A stretch of DNA of 64,000 bases, from positions 19,706,216 through 19,770,215 of the forward strand of contig NC_063261.1 in assembly GCF_019578655.1 (NCBI RefSeq). Reading direction: 5' to 3'. Shown one piece after another: positions 47,272-59,980 of this stretch (positions are counted from its first letter, which is position 1; each line of letters starts with the position of its first letter). The position numbers and the translations under genes are program-made. This DNA comes from Ricinus communis. Taxonomy: Eukaryota > Streptophyta > Magnoliopsida > Malpighiales > Euphorbiaceae. The notes beneath the pieces were generated by a model. It saw only the letters and a program-made list of their open reading frames with translations. It was not told the origin of the DNA and searched no databases.

Positions 47272-49728
47272 TTACAAATTACCATGGACTTTAAGCTTTT
47301 GGGTCTTATGCATGATGATAGGAAGCCTCTGACCGATGATGCTTGGATCACTATATGCAGCAGAATCAGAAGGATACCCTTTCTGCACCACAAAATGAAA
47401 CAAAAATGCATGAAAACATCAAGCAAAAGTGCCACACCAAGGTAGATAATTATTTAAGGCAACAAATTCCAAAAGAGAAGGGGAAAACAAAACAAATATA
47501 GCATTAAGAGACTCGTATTGTCTTTCAGGTTGCCGATGGAAACCCATTACTAGCCCATATGTTAAAAGCCCATCCAAATGAAAAACATGGCTCAAATGCT
47601 TGGGCGGTAACCAAGCTTTAGGGTCTATCAAAATGGTACTGTATTTCAATTTTTTTTCGGTTCCAAAATCTTCTATTCGGCATCACAGTGAGTTCACTTC
47701 CCATTTTTTGTTGAGGTGGCTACTGGAAGAAAAAAATTCCAAGAGTATCTTCCACACATTAGATGTCACATCAACAAACAAGTCAGTCTCTCAAAAAAAT
47801 TATTCTTCTAGTCATCAATGGATCGCATATACATATCCATATCATTCTTAATCCAACGTCATTTTAACATTAAACCTAATACCCTAAAAAACTGTCAATT
47901 TGTTCTTTGTCATGGTCAAACAAAATTTAACACCACAAAATTATCTCATTTCGTTCTCTTCTCCAACACTATCAAAATGTACCACTCATTTCTTTCTACT
48001 GGTAAAGATGATTTTGGATTGGACAGAAAGACAACCAAGGGAGAGAGCACCAGTCCACTGTACGTTTAGAAAAACTTGAGAGTAATGTGTTTTTTCTTTT
48101 TTACTTGTTGAACAATAGGTGTTTTAAAACTCAACAATGGTTTGCTTATCATAACTTGAGAATACATTTGGAATTTAATAGACGAAATCATGGGTTTTAT
48201 TCCATAAAGTGAATTTACAGTTATGGAATTACAAATTAGGTAGCATTAGGGCTTTAAAATGTGAAGTTGGGGGAAATTCGAAAGAAATGAAGTGGCCTTT
48301 TAATAATATACTTGAAATTGGGTAACTGAATTAGTTTTTCATGTTTAGTTTTATGATAGTTGAATTGCTTTATGATAGACATTTGCTTTTACGATGTTGT
48401 GCAGTGAAAAACTTAAAATAGTTCAGTATTTATATGCATTATGTTGGAAGGAAGAAGATTATGAACATAGTGCAATTGGGTACATAGATTATTATAGTGC
48501 TGATAAGATGTCAATGTTATAGACCAAAAGCATGGCTGAAGAGCTAGGACTGGAACACACTCTTTACATTGGTTGCAGCCAAAAAAGACTTAAGTGATGG
48601 ATTATATCCATTACAAACTGATCCTGACACAGTCAAGATATCCTGACTTGTGGATTCTTTGAAGATTATGAGGTGTTTGCTAATTAGGATGTCAAGTTGG
48701 ATGATAATGTTGAAGTGGATATGAATGTGGAAGCTGGTAGTGGGGATGGTGAGATTGAGTTGGCAGATGGGCAAGGGCATGTCGAATCTACTAGTGATGG
48801 AAGTGAGAGTGATAGTGAGAGTAACAATGAGAAAGAAGGTGAGAAGGACAATGAGGGTGGAACTATGAAGCCCTAAAGACTTGTGGGACCCACTGATGAT
48901 ATTGAAAGAATGGTTTTTGAGAGACTGACGTGTCCACTGAGATGACATATGATGAAAGATATTCTTGGATATTCTACCACCTTAATATCAAGGATATTCT
49001 TGGATATTCTACCACCTTAGCAAGGTGACCTCTTTGTAATACCAACATAGATAACTTGTAACCAAAAAGGAAAAGAAATTGAATTATGGAACCATTTTGG
49101 TGTAGACCCCAAAGTTTGGGTACCATCCAAGCATCTGACTATGCAAAACGCTAATGGGTCTATACAAAAATAGTTGTTATGGGCTTCAACAATATTGCTA
49201 GTGCCTTTGCAGTCCAAGTATAGAACCATAAGCTGATTCAATTTAAGTACACATTCAATAGAATAACTCAGATAAAGCACCCCAATCTATCAGAATGCTA
49301 TGCATTTTTTATGGAGATACCATCTCCAATACTCAAATAAGGCAAAGAAGTGTAAAATGATGACACAATGTAGAAGTGTTGTTTTAAAAAGCAGTATGCT
49401 TGCACCTTGGAGATAGATCAAACTGTTCTCATTTTAGAAGATATGCAGAAAGAATTATACTTTTTCGAATTTTATTCTTTATTTCCTTCTCCTACTTTTA
49501 CAATCTCTATGCAGATAACTAGATGATGATTTTGGACAGCACATAAACAGTGAAAAGCATCTTTTTATCTCTTGAAAAGCAAGAAAAGCAGCAGAAGAAA
49601 CCTCTAGCAGACCAGGAAGAAGTAGAAAAGATAAGGTGACAACTCATTCCTTATTGTACAAACTTAAAGAGCAAGCACAGTATGCATGTGAATTGCATCC
49701 AGTCGAAACTGCGCATGTGTGTTTAGGG

Positions 49729-49764
<36 letters not shown>

Positions 49765-52700
49765 AGCAGAGATAGATTGAAAGGTGGCTTCTCTCCAGCA
49801 GCTTTCCCGAAGAATGACAGGGTTGCCACCACCAAAAATGCATTGCATACGTGTGTCTCTTAATCTCATCAAGACTCCATCAACTCTAAGCTGTGACCGA
49901 AAAATGAAGGGTAATGAAATCAAATAAGGAAAGAAAACTTAAAAGGAAAGAGAAAAGGAGATGTTAATTACAGCATCAGGTACGGATATGTAAAGAAGAA
50001 GGGAGGGAGTGAGAGAGATTTTCGAATGAGTGTTTCTTTTATTTGGAATGGATGTACAAATTTTTGAAAGTGGATCAAATAACGCACCCAGAATCGCAAA
50101 AGAAGAAACCAACAACTTGGCATGACTCTCTGCAAATCAAAATGTGACGTCCTCAGTAAACAGATATACTAAAATCTCTTTCCAGAACATGTATCTGGCA
50201 TCACAAGCATTCTATTTACCACTTTCACAGTTAACAGCGACACTCCATTATCAGCAAGCTCGTCTTCATACAAGACTACCTGTAGGGTTTAGACAGACTA
50301 TGTTCATCATTGCAGGAATGTAAAAACCAATAAAATGATACAAAAAAGTGGAACCTTATGGTGGTACCTCTTTGTCTTATATTGAATACCTCATCATAGA
50401 AAAGAATCGGCTCTTTTGATGCCAGAGAAACCAAATCAATTTTCTGCTCGCTGTCCTCCCAGTGGAGGCTTGAGCTTGCCTCCAAAAATTCCCCACTTTC
50501 ATTCTGACCACAAGACCCAGGATGGTAGAATCATTTCTAAAATAAAATAAGTTGATATAGACAATAATGATAAAATACCAGATTTTAAACTCTATATAAA
50601 ACTCCTGTTTCTGTTTAAGAAGAGTTTAACTATACAGCAAGGAACCAGGGACAAACTACTGCATGTGGAAGGACTATTATGTAAAAAATCTAATTTGAAA
50701 ACTCAAGTTCAAACTTATCTTAACTACAAAGACAGTCCAAATAGAAAATACAAACCCGAATAATTTCATCTGTTTAGAAAAGAAAAACAATACTTTTCAA
50801 AAGAAAATTTATTAAGAAGTAGATATAAAAACAATAAGGGATGCAAGAAATAAAAAGAAAGACAGATAGACAGATCTACATGGAATGCACCTTGAACAAA
50901 ATCGTAAGAAGAACAAACCTTTTCTGTATCTACCTCAATTGTTTCACTTCCGCAATATGGTGTTGTGAATGTATAATCATAATCTAATATCACCTGCTGG
51001 GATGGTTTGCTGCAAATTCACAGTAGGTGGTATGTGAGGCAAGAACAATCTTTTTCAGTTGTTACATGCTGGTAATTCAATTTAAATACTTCAACTGCAA
51101 CAGGAAGGAGGTAGAAATGGAAAAGGAATAAAATTCAGAACAAATTTGAAGTTGCAGAGGGTCAAGTTGCATATGTGAATGGTACAATTGGATGAATTAT
51201 ATGAAACTTTTGTCACATGATACAGGTTTCCAATCTGAAGCCATTCTTTTACCTTCCTATGAATGTAATAACCATTTGAAAACCAGAGAAAGACGAGAAC
51301 CACGACCCAACTTAAGGGCACCATTTAAAAGGAGGGGAAGTTAGATCTTACAAGAGAAGTCCTTCGTTAAAAAAATAATTTCACATGGAATTTAGGATAA
51401 AATGCACTAACAACTAAATAAAGCTGGGATTAGCTTTCAAAAGTGGATTATGATGTGCACGCTGCAATACATTCAAGTACGACTTCCTACCTATATGTAA
51501 TTACTTTGAAATTTTTTATCCCACTTAACCACAAGCTACAAAATGATAACCGCTGAATTGAAAAATCCATTCCCTATCCTCCCAGTAACAATGCTAATAA
51601 CAGGAGCCTGAATCAATAAATTAATGCAAGTTTCAGGATGATATATCTATGGCCTATCAGGATTTGCAGCCAATGAACATACATCCAATAGCCAAGCTGC
51701 TGTCAACCTTGCCAATGTTTAATACGACACTACAGAGTTTAAGTTATAAAATTGGATCATCATCTTTTAGTGCAAACCTTATGTCAAATAAAATTATTAT
51801 AAAGTAATACGATCCTAACTCATTTTGACACACAAAAAAGAGATTGAGAGCTACAGCATGTAGCAAATTCTGAAATTAAATTCCTAAACAGGTCAAGGTT
51901 AAGTTATAACATTTAAACCTTAGTCTAATAAAATTGCTCATATCCCATAGAAAACAAACATCATTTTAAATGATTCTCTATTGTAGGAAGAAAAGCAAAT
52001 GAGAAATGGAAAGACCTAACTACCTTCTGAATTTCCATTTTGCTGCTGCAGGAACTTCAACAGGTGGCAAAGCTTCTTGCTTCCAGCCAGTAAGGGCATC
52101 AAATGCATTGAAATGAATCTTGATACCACTATTCACATGGTTAAAAGCTAAAGAACTATCGCCAAAAACCATCTCTGGTAAGTGAGAAGACTGAAGCTTT
52201 TGTTCCCACCTACAAGTACATCAGATCAATAAAATGAAAATTATTACCAAGATTTACCCATCAAACTTCTTATGCTAAAAGTTTATTCACTCAAACCAAC
52301 AACGATTTTTTGCATATTTACTCAAAGACTTGTTTTGGAATATATGGATACAGTAAAGTTTTTGAGTTGAGTTCTTGCAAGATCTGTCATTTGAGGCATT
52401 TTTCATACAAATAAAAAAAAATTGTAGAAAAAAAAAAAGCACATGAAAGAGTTGAATTCTAGCAACTATGAGCTTTCCAAACATGAGAACTGACTAAAAG
52501 AAATTCAATCCTTGCAAATTTAGACTTTCCAAACACTGTCAGTGACATTCTAAACCTCAAAATTACAATAAAGAAAAATGCCAATTTGATTCCAAATTTT
52601 ACAGAAATTAAAACCAGAAAAATCAAACCATAGCCCTAAAAGATAAATCATCCTTTAACAAAATAACTCTCACTTAATCCAAAATAACTAAACAACCCAA

Positions 52701-53021
52701 GTTTTTAAAGAAAATAAATAAGCTAACTTTTGTCACACAAATTCTAATTAAAAACTGAAAACAGCATAAAGATATAAATCTTTTGTTTATTAAAAAAAAA
52801 TTATTTCTAATTTCTAAAATGCCTCATTTAAAATCAAAAATGAAAAGAAAAATATGAGAAAAGGAACGAGCAGAATAGTACAGTTGAAAAGTGGAAGAGG
52901 TGAGAATAGAGCCCTTGCGAGAAACGATTTCCCAGCCATTTATACGCACTCCAAGCCGACCGTCGTTTAACAGCTCTGCTCCGGCAGCTTTCAGCTCATT
53001 TTCGTCAACTTCCACTGCCAT
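47272..53021 (-). CDS. TIP41L: TIP41-like protein (TOR/PP2A pathway)
   Basis: Eight exons on the minus strand: 52882-53021, 52024-52209, 50919-51009, 50390-50503, 50220-50279, 50088-50129, 49765-49890 and 47272-47382. They give 289 residues, the usual length of plant TIP41. Landmarks in order: G-R-L-G-V-R-I-N-G-W-E-I, P-E-M-V-F-G-D-S-S-L, F-N-A-F-D-A-L-T-G-W-K, V-I-L-D-Y-D-Y-T-F-T-T-P-Y, I-L-F-Y-D-E, L-L-L-R-F-W, L-R-V-D-G-V-L-M-R-L-R-D-T-R, and Q-K-L-K-V near the C-terminus. TIP41 binds TAP42/TAP46 or PP2A-type phosphatase subunits and modulates TOR signalling in the cytoplasm. The last intron (47383-49764, 2.4 kb) carries a transposon relic. A (GA)n run sits just inside the intron 7 donor. 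Start: M-A-V-E-V-D-E-N-E matches the conserved N-terminus; the open frame upstream of it is leader. Confidence 0.95.
48380..49019 (+). mobile_element. MULE (MuDR-like) transposon relic in TIP41 intron 7
   Basis: On the plus strand, antisense to TIP41, broken frames between 48400 and 48870 give Y-I-D-Y-Y-S-A-D-K-M-S-M-L, M-A-E-E-L-G-L, then a D-G-L-Y-P-L-Q-T-D-P-D-T-like stretch, followed by an acidic Ser/Asp/Glu-rich segment. This order is that of the N-terminal plant MuDR domain of Mutator-like transposases. Stops and frameshifts abound. At the right, a 27-base word occurs twice (48958 and 48993, period 35). No terminal inverted repeats were found. Confidence 0.55.
49732..49759. repeat. (GA)n microsatellite beside a TIP41 splice donor
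   Basis: About 13 GA units lie immediately 3' (on the coding strand, as CT units) of the exon 7 donor GTAAGC. Confidence 0.9.
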
Positions 53022-54283
53022 TGTCGTTTGCTTTTTCTTTTTACTCAGTTTTCTCTTTGCCTTTTTACTCCGAAGGATTCTTTGCGTTTTTAGAAATGAA
53101 AGAAACAAAAATACAATATTTTATTTAAATTAAATGAATGATGCTTTTTATTTTAAAAATAATAATAATAATAAAATATCTAAACTCAAAGTGAGTTTTT
53201 TTTAGTTTTTACATGTTAATATTAATAATATTAAATTTTTCTCTTTTCTATTTTTTCACTTTAACTGATAAAAAATTTATAATATAATTTATAGAATAAA
53301 ATAGAAATTTATAATTTATCTATTAAATAAAAATAAAATTTAAATTGCTAACTCAATTTTATAATAAATATATTTAAAACATAAACTCAAGTTTTATCTT
53401 TTAAAATAACTTTTTAGAATAAAATATAATTTATTTAAAAAATCTATGAAGATGCTTTTAATTATAGAAACGAAAATTAGAGCAAAATTTTAATATATTA
53501 TTAGAAAAAAAATTAAACACTAATAATGCAACTATCCCTTAATAAATAAATAAATAAGCAGCGCAACCCGAGCCCGAATGAATCTAATATCGGAAACTGA
53601 AATCAAACAGCAAAGACAAGCATAGAACAGTAAAACATAAAGACCAAATACCAAAGACAGTGGCTATCTCAGTGACGCCGCCATCGCCACCATCGAAAAG
53701 CTCCTCTATTTAGCTACACGTTTGCTGGGTCATCACCTTTTTAAAGAAGCAGCCTCTTGTAAGTTTTGTTTCTCGTTGGTTTGACACTTACTTCTCTCTC
53801 TTGCTGTGTTTCTTCCTTTGTGTCCCTCACTTTTTTATTTCTATGTTCTTGTTCTTTTTCTTAATTACTAATGTTTGCTTCTTCATGGGTTTTTTTTTTC
53901 TTTTGAAATCTATATCTAGATAGAATAATTGATTCTCAGTTTTGAATGTACTTTTACTATGTGGGTTTGCTTTATCAGTTTCAAATTTTGTGTTAATCAA
54001 TAAATAATTGAGCATGGAATCAATAAAGAAAATGATGAATTTATTGCTTAGTACATGGAAATTTATCCGATCGTCAATTGCTTGTTTGGGCTATTTTGCT
54101 TGACCGATATCTGTTTGACGATATGCCTCAGTGAAAGATACAGTTTTTAATTCTTTTTTGGTAAGAGGTGCTAAAACTTCTATCACTTTTCTGCTAGGTT
54201 AATAGATCCAATGGTTATTGACTTGCGCATTAATTGTGGCTGAGCATTTCCTATTAAACTAGAACTAGAAGCTTTTTAAGACT

Positions 54284-54334
<51 letters not shown>

Positions 54335-54771
54335 CTTTGGGTGCTTATTACTTCATGAATGCTACCATATACAGTTGATATTTGCTTTCAGTAATAACTT
54401 TGAGGATTATCTTTGTTATCAGGTTTTTTTTTTTAGTATTTCTAAAATATAAATTTATGCAAGTATTATACTAGTGCTATAGTGATGGAATGAAACAATG
54501 GAAGTTGACTTCTTTTTGCAATTTCTGGTTTATTGGTTTCATTTCATAAAGTTAGGAGGCAATCCCCAACTTGAGATATTTCTGAACTATTAATCATTCA
54601 TTACAATAAAATGTCCAATGCGATTGGAAAATTGAAAACCTTCCTCCTGAAAGATACTTAACTGTTTATGTGATCCATTTTTTATGTTCATCAAGATTTT
54701 GGTTGCACGTCGATAATGCTATGTATTAATCATTTCAGGAGAGTTTAGGTGATCAATCAGCTATAACCATA
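53022..54771 (+). other. Spacer, then leader exon and leader intron of the L6 gene
   Basis: 53022-53640 is AT-rich and holds the divergent promoters of TIP41 and L6. A GTAAGT donor at 53759 and a TTTCAG acceptor ending at 54738 define a probable intron in the 5' untranslated region of the L6 gene, with a 33-base leader piece before its ATG. The intron includes a (TA)n run at about 54288-54332. Confidence 0.6.
54288..54332. repeat. (TA)n microsatellite in the L6 leader intron
   Basis: About 22 TA units without interruption. Confidence 0.95.
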
Positions 54772-55080
54772 ATGGAAGCCAAATTCTTCCGCTTTCTTAA
54801 GATTGTGGGTGTTGGATACAAAGCCAGAGCTGAATCTGAAGGACGCCTCTTGTATCTCAAATTGGGATACAGTCATGAGGTTGAGCTCACAGTCCCTCCT
54901 GCTGTTAGAGTTTTCTGCTTCAAGAATAACGTAGTTTGTTGCACTGGAATTGACAAGCAAAGGGTGCACCAGTTTGCTGCTTCTGTCCGTAGCTGCAAGC
55001 CACCAGAAGTTTACAAAGGCAAGGGTATAATGTACATCGACGAAGTGATAAAAAAGAAACAAGGAAAGAAGTCAAAATGA
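54772..55080 (+). CDS. Ribosomal protein L6 (uL6), mitochondrial type
   Basis: Intact single coding exon of 102 residues: M-E-A-K-F-F-R-F-L-K-I-V-G-V-G-Y-K-A at the start and Y-K-G-K-G-I-M-Y-I-D-E-V-I-K-K-K near the end. Bacterial L6 has about 175 residues in two similar domains; this protein covers only the C-terminal one, as does the Arabidopsis nuclear gene At2g18400 for the mitochondrial subunit. It binds the large-subunit rRNA near the factor-binding site. The protein ends in a Lys-rich tail. The 5' leader is interrupted by an intron of about 1 kb. Confidence 0.92.
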   Translation: MEAKFFRFLKIVGVGYKARAESEGRLLYLKLGYSHEVELTVPPAVRVFCFKNNVVCCTGIDKQRVHQFAASVRSCKPPEVYKGKGIMYIDEVIKKKQGKKSK

Positions 55081-56075
55081 TTTGGAAAAGGAAAGCCCTC
55101 CTACTGATAGTGAAATGTTCTGCCTAATTCCATTGATGGAAGTACAATTACTGTAAACTGAGTTCAATTTTTTGAGGGTGAAGTGAAACACTGGAATTTA
55201 GTGAATTTGAAGGCATTTAAATAGCAAGGAGTTTTTCGGGCAATAACAGAACTGGTTTCTCTACACGTAAAGTTTCGGCTTCTGTCCAGTGCTTTAAGTT
55301 ATTACATGATGCATGCATAATGTTTCCATGAAACTATTAATTTCAAGCTATGATTGGAAATCTCTATCTACTCTCAGAGTGCAGGCTTTGTTTATGTTCT
55401 AAGAGGAAAGAATTGAAAGAAGTTAAATGAGTTCTTGCTGTGGTACAAACCAATAGTAAAATGTGTTATTTTGACCTGCTGAAGAGCAGGTTCTCATGCG
55501 TTGCTCATTCGTTGTGATTGGAAACATTCTATTTTGTTCGTAAATAATTAAAAAGCGACTACTGGTTATAAAAACTCAGTTAAGAAAAGCAAGTATCAAT
55601 GGATATAATTAATGACTTCAATTCAACCAGGGAAGTCTAAATTTAATTTGTTTAAATTTATAATTAACTTTTTTAATATAAAATTTTGTCGAGTGAATGA
55701 TGAAGTAATAAAGTACTATAATTCCATTAGTTGATTATTATATAAATTTAAACAGTTTATACATTTAATTACAGAAACAAAGGGTAGAAAAAATGTTCAA
55801 AAAAGTAACCATAGCCAAAATTTAGGCACATAAAACAAGCAATCAAATTATACAAATCCAAAAAAACACAAAAGAATGGAAAGAAACTGTCGAATTGCTT
55901 AAATCCACCAGTGGCGGTAACAAAACATTTTCGAAATAATTGAAGTGGCGGCATCAGCATCTTCTTCTTCTTCTTCTTCTCTCTCGAGTCTATATGTGTG
56001 TGTGTATATATATATCCATTTTTTGCAACTTAAAAACTTATAATTTCTATTTCCAAACTGTTGATTTTGGATCCA
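55081..56075. other. Spacer between L6 and cyclin genes
   Basis: Includes the L6 3' region. A (TTC)n run at about 55964-55980 and a (TG)n(TA)n run at about 55993-56014 lie in the cyclin leader. No other gene. Confidence 0.55.
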
Positions 56076-59000
56076 ATGGGTAACGAGAATGATACTCGCG
56101 TGCATTCCACTCGCTCATCATCGTCATCAACATCGGCATCAAAGAAACGCGTCTCCAATGCTACTCACTCTCAACAACTCACTAAAAAGCGAGTCCCTTT
56201 AGGCGAAATCACTAACACAGTCACCGAGTCCACTCAGAACTCGGACTTGGACTCAACCCAGAAGCAAGTTCTTCATTTAAAGGAGAAAGCTGAACAAGAT
56301 TCAGAGAATTGGTCGATTGCTGAATCAACCCAGATTTCTGATGTTGAAATTAGTACTAAAAACACGAAATGTGAAGTGAAGATCAAGAATCAATGGGACT
56401 TAGAGAGCTCATTGAGTAGTGGGTCTAATCAGGGTTTGGATTTAAAGAAGTGTTCTTTTTCTTCTTCTATATATGGGTATCTTCATTCTCTGGAGGTATA
56501 ATAAGCTAATTTGTTTGTTTGATTTTATGAATTTCTTGTTCTATGGTTTTGGTTTAATTTTATATGGAGGAAAACATAATTATGATAGAATTTTAGTGTT
56601 TATACATATGAAAGATGAGAATGTTTAGCTTTGATTGAGCAGCGAATTCTTTTTTTCTTCCTTCTATTAGTAGTGAGTGATTAATTACGTTTTTGATGCA
56701 GTTAATGAATGAAGACTTCATTTAATGAGAAAATTGAGTTTGTTGTTTTTGACTGTTTCCTTTTTATGAATTTTTGTTATATGGCTTTGTCTGGTCTGAG
56801 GATAATCGCATGAAGTTTTGGTATTTTCAGATTAGAAATTGGGATATTTCAACTTTGACTGGGAAGTGGATTTTTCCTCTTTGTAGTAGAGATTCTATAT
56901 TAGTCTTCTTTTTCTGTGACTTGTTGCTTTTGAATTCCAGTGATTTTATCTAGTTTCTAATTGGACATCTAGGTCTGCCTTTACACACTGACTTCTATTT
57001 TGAAGTTATTTATGTAGTTATAGATAGTGGATTTAATTTTGAAAACATGTTATGATTTTTTTTTTTTTCCTTAACATATAATCTGGAGCGTTTCAATCTC
57101 AAAAGCTGGAACTTTCAAATACACTAGTACTGGGATATACTCATGGACTGAAATGGTGATATGTTATTCAGATGGAAGAGAACAGAAGATGCTTGTCGAA
57201 TTACATGACTAAGGTGCAGACTGATATTTCAGTGAAAATGAGAGAAATTTTAGTGGATTGGTTGGTGGAGGTTGCTGAAGAATACAAGCTTGTCTCCGAC
57301 ACCCTTTATCTCACAGTATCATATATAGACAGATTCCTTTCTTCACGAGCTCTGGGCAGGAACAAGCTACAGCTTCTCGGCGTTTCTTGCATGCTTATTG
57401 CCTCGTAAATGGATAAACCATCTCTGTTGTTTTATTTTTCATTAGAGTTTATTTTCCTCCATTTTAAGATTGAAATTATTGCTTGGTTTGTTGGTACAGG
57501 AAGTATGAAGAGATTAGTCCTCCACATGTTGAAGATTTTTGCTATATAACAGATAACACTTACAGCAAGGAAGAGGTCCGTATGTAACCTCAGAGAAAGG
57601 ATAAAATGGAACTCTCAAGTAATCCAGTAGTTGTGTTGGAAAAATATGAGTCTTTTCTTTTAGCTTGTAGGAATTGTTGAATAACAGATATAGTTTTTTT
57701 TCCTTCAAAAACTAAACAAGAACTTCAATTATAAAATTTTTGCTTAGTTACTGATTGAGTAAACATGCAGGTAGTCGATATGGAGAAAGATGTACTTAAA
57801 TTCTTGAACTATGAAATGAGTACTCCTACAGCAAAAAATTTTCTAAGGTAAGATTACTGGCAATTAGTAGGCTTTTGCATCTAAGCATCTCCAACGACAT
57901 GCAAGATTACCACCTGATAATGAGTGCAACTGAACTGACTACAAATTTGATGTTGGATTTCCAGGATATTAACAAAAGCTGCTCAGGAATATTGCAAAGT
58001 AAGATCATCAATATCTTTTCTTTTTTGGTACATCATAAATGTTTGTTCTTATTCTCTCTTTTCTTTCCCCTGTATTTTGATATGTTCTTATTCTCTCTTT
58101 TCTTTCCCCTGTATTTTGATAACTCTGTCGTGCATGTACTTTCCAGTCTCCTGATTTGCAATTTGAGTTCTTGAGTTGTTATCTTGCGGAGCTAAGTTTG
58201 TTAGATTATCAGTGTGTCCTCTTCTTACCATCAGTGATTGCAGCATCAGCTGTTTTTCTTTCAAGATTCACAATCCACCCAAAAATGCATCCTTGGGTAA
58301 GAAACTTATTTCATTATAATTTGCATCCAAAATACAATATATTTAATTATGCTTGAGATTTTAGTGGTTTGGAGGATTAGTTCTCAGAGGAGATGATTAG
58401 AAGTACTAATACGATAAAAGAAAATTTAGAAGTTGATGGTAAATTTGGTTCAAAGCTTATATATATTAATGTGTCATACTTAGAATCATTGATGAATGAC
58501 ATGCATGCACATCAATGGATTTTGTAGGGGAAAAATAAGGAATTTAAATATCTAGAAAAAGGCAAAGATTGTTTGTATGAAAGCCAGGAGTCAGTAAGTA
58601 GCAAGAAACAGACAATCAGGAGTCGATAAGTAGAGGTGCTGAAGGAAAGATGATATAATAACAACTGTTTAAAGTTGCTTCATCAGTTATAGATGTTTAT
58701 TTCAATTTATTATTTTACACGTTCTGCAGAATGCTTCATTGCAACGATGTTCTGGTTACAGACCATCTGACTTGAAAGAATGTGTGCTTACCATTCATGA
58801 CCTGCAAGTAAAAAGAAAAGGAAGTGCTCTGTTAGCAATAAGAGATAAATATGCACAGCATAAGGTATTTCGGTCTATAGTCTTTCTGAATTTGGCATCT
58901 TTCTAGTATCTTCATTTACTTGTATTGTTCACAGTAGAAGAGTGAACAGCTAGTTTAGTCATGTAGACAACGAATGTAAGGTAGAATGCCATGTGAAGCA

Positions 59001-59578
59001 AGAACTTTAAAGTGGTTCAGTTTGGTAATCTTTAGTCTGCATCCATGGAGAGAACAAACAATTCTTCATCATGAGAGAATGTAACTCCTCAAGAATCATT
59101 GAGTTTACCACCTGAGATGCTAACCCCAATCCTTATTACCTACTCACCCTAACATATCCCTTAAACAATACCTCTTTTGCCCTCCCTTGCGTTGCCTTGG
59201 TTCAAGGCCATTGACAACTCAAAGGATGGTGATACAAGTAACTTATACTTGATTACCAAGTCACATATCATGTAAGATTTCTTAGAGGACTAAATAAAGC
59301 AAATTCAGCAATTTGGGACACACTTGACAATTTGTTGATCTCATCAGTTACGCCAGACGATTCTCTGAATTTTTTCTTTCTTTTCGCCTAGGATCATTCT
59401 AAGTTATGCAGCATCAGTTCATCGAATTTTAAATTTTTGAGGTTATGATTTCTTTAAAATTGCTAACGGGACAACTTTTCTCTTTCCTCTTATTTATCTT
59501 GAACAGTTCAAATGTGTGGCGACATTGTCCTCTCCTTCAGAAATTCCTGTTCATTATTTTGAGACCAGTGATGAGTAA
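56076..59578 (+). CDS. CYCA3: A3-type cyclin
   Basis: Eight exons: 56076-56495, 57172-57404, 57500-57575, 57771-57847, 57965-57998, 58147-58296, 58730-58864 and 59507-59578. They give 398 residues. A destruction box R-V-P-L-G-E-I-T-N lies at residues 39-47, the signal for APC/C-dependent degradation. The cyclin box starts near residue 141, with [12 protein letters not shown] at 163-174, the CDK-binding motif that marks A/B-type cyclins, and [14 protein letters not shown]. The C-terminal cyclin fold spans exons 6-8. A3 cyclins act with CDKA from G1 to S phase. The N-terminus is Ser-rich and the leader CT-rich. Chosen ATG: the first in frame after the leader (M-G-N-E-N-D). Confidence 0.94.
58044..58121. 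repeat. Perfect 39-base tandem duplication in cyclin intron 5
   Basis: Units 58044-58082 and 58083-58121 are identical. They lie in the pyrimidine-rich part of the intron, 25 bases before the exon 6 acceptor. Confidence 0.9.
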
Positions 59579-59980
59579 TGATTCACAAGATTCTTGAAGA
59601 GGTTTATCTCAAAGTCTGTTATATCATTCGTTTCTTCCAAGGGGTCTAACAGTTCAATGCTGCATCAACTTCTGGTTGATTGCAGGTTGGTTTGAAGTTG
59701 GGTGCTTGAAGACTTCATCATGGTTATAATGAAGTACCATGGCAGCCGTTGCTGACTAGCACTTGTAGGTTTTTAAAATTGTTGAGTTTTCTCTGCATAC
59801 CTTTAGCAGATCATGAAAATATCATTGCTTTAGGCACGTCTATGTTATTATGCTGATTCTGGCTTTGTATGTCCTGAACGAAGAAAATTTGTATTCTTCT
59901 ATCAAATAAACATTTTTTGAAATCGTTATAGCATCTACAATTCTATATCTTTTAGCAATCGTAACGATTAAAATAATACG
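59579..59980. other. Cyclin 3' region
   Basis: Likely 3' untranslated sequence followed by spacer. No gene. Confidence 0.5.

Noticed and set aside
48544..48948. Minus-strand open frame of 134 codons in the TIP41 intron
   Set aside because: It is the complement of the acidic MULE linker, giving only Ser/Thr/Ile-rich text.
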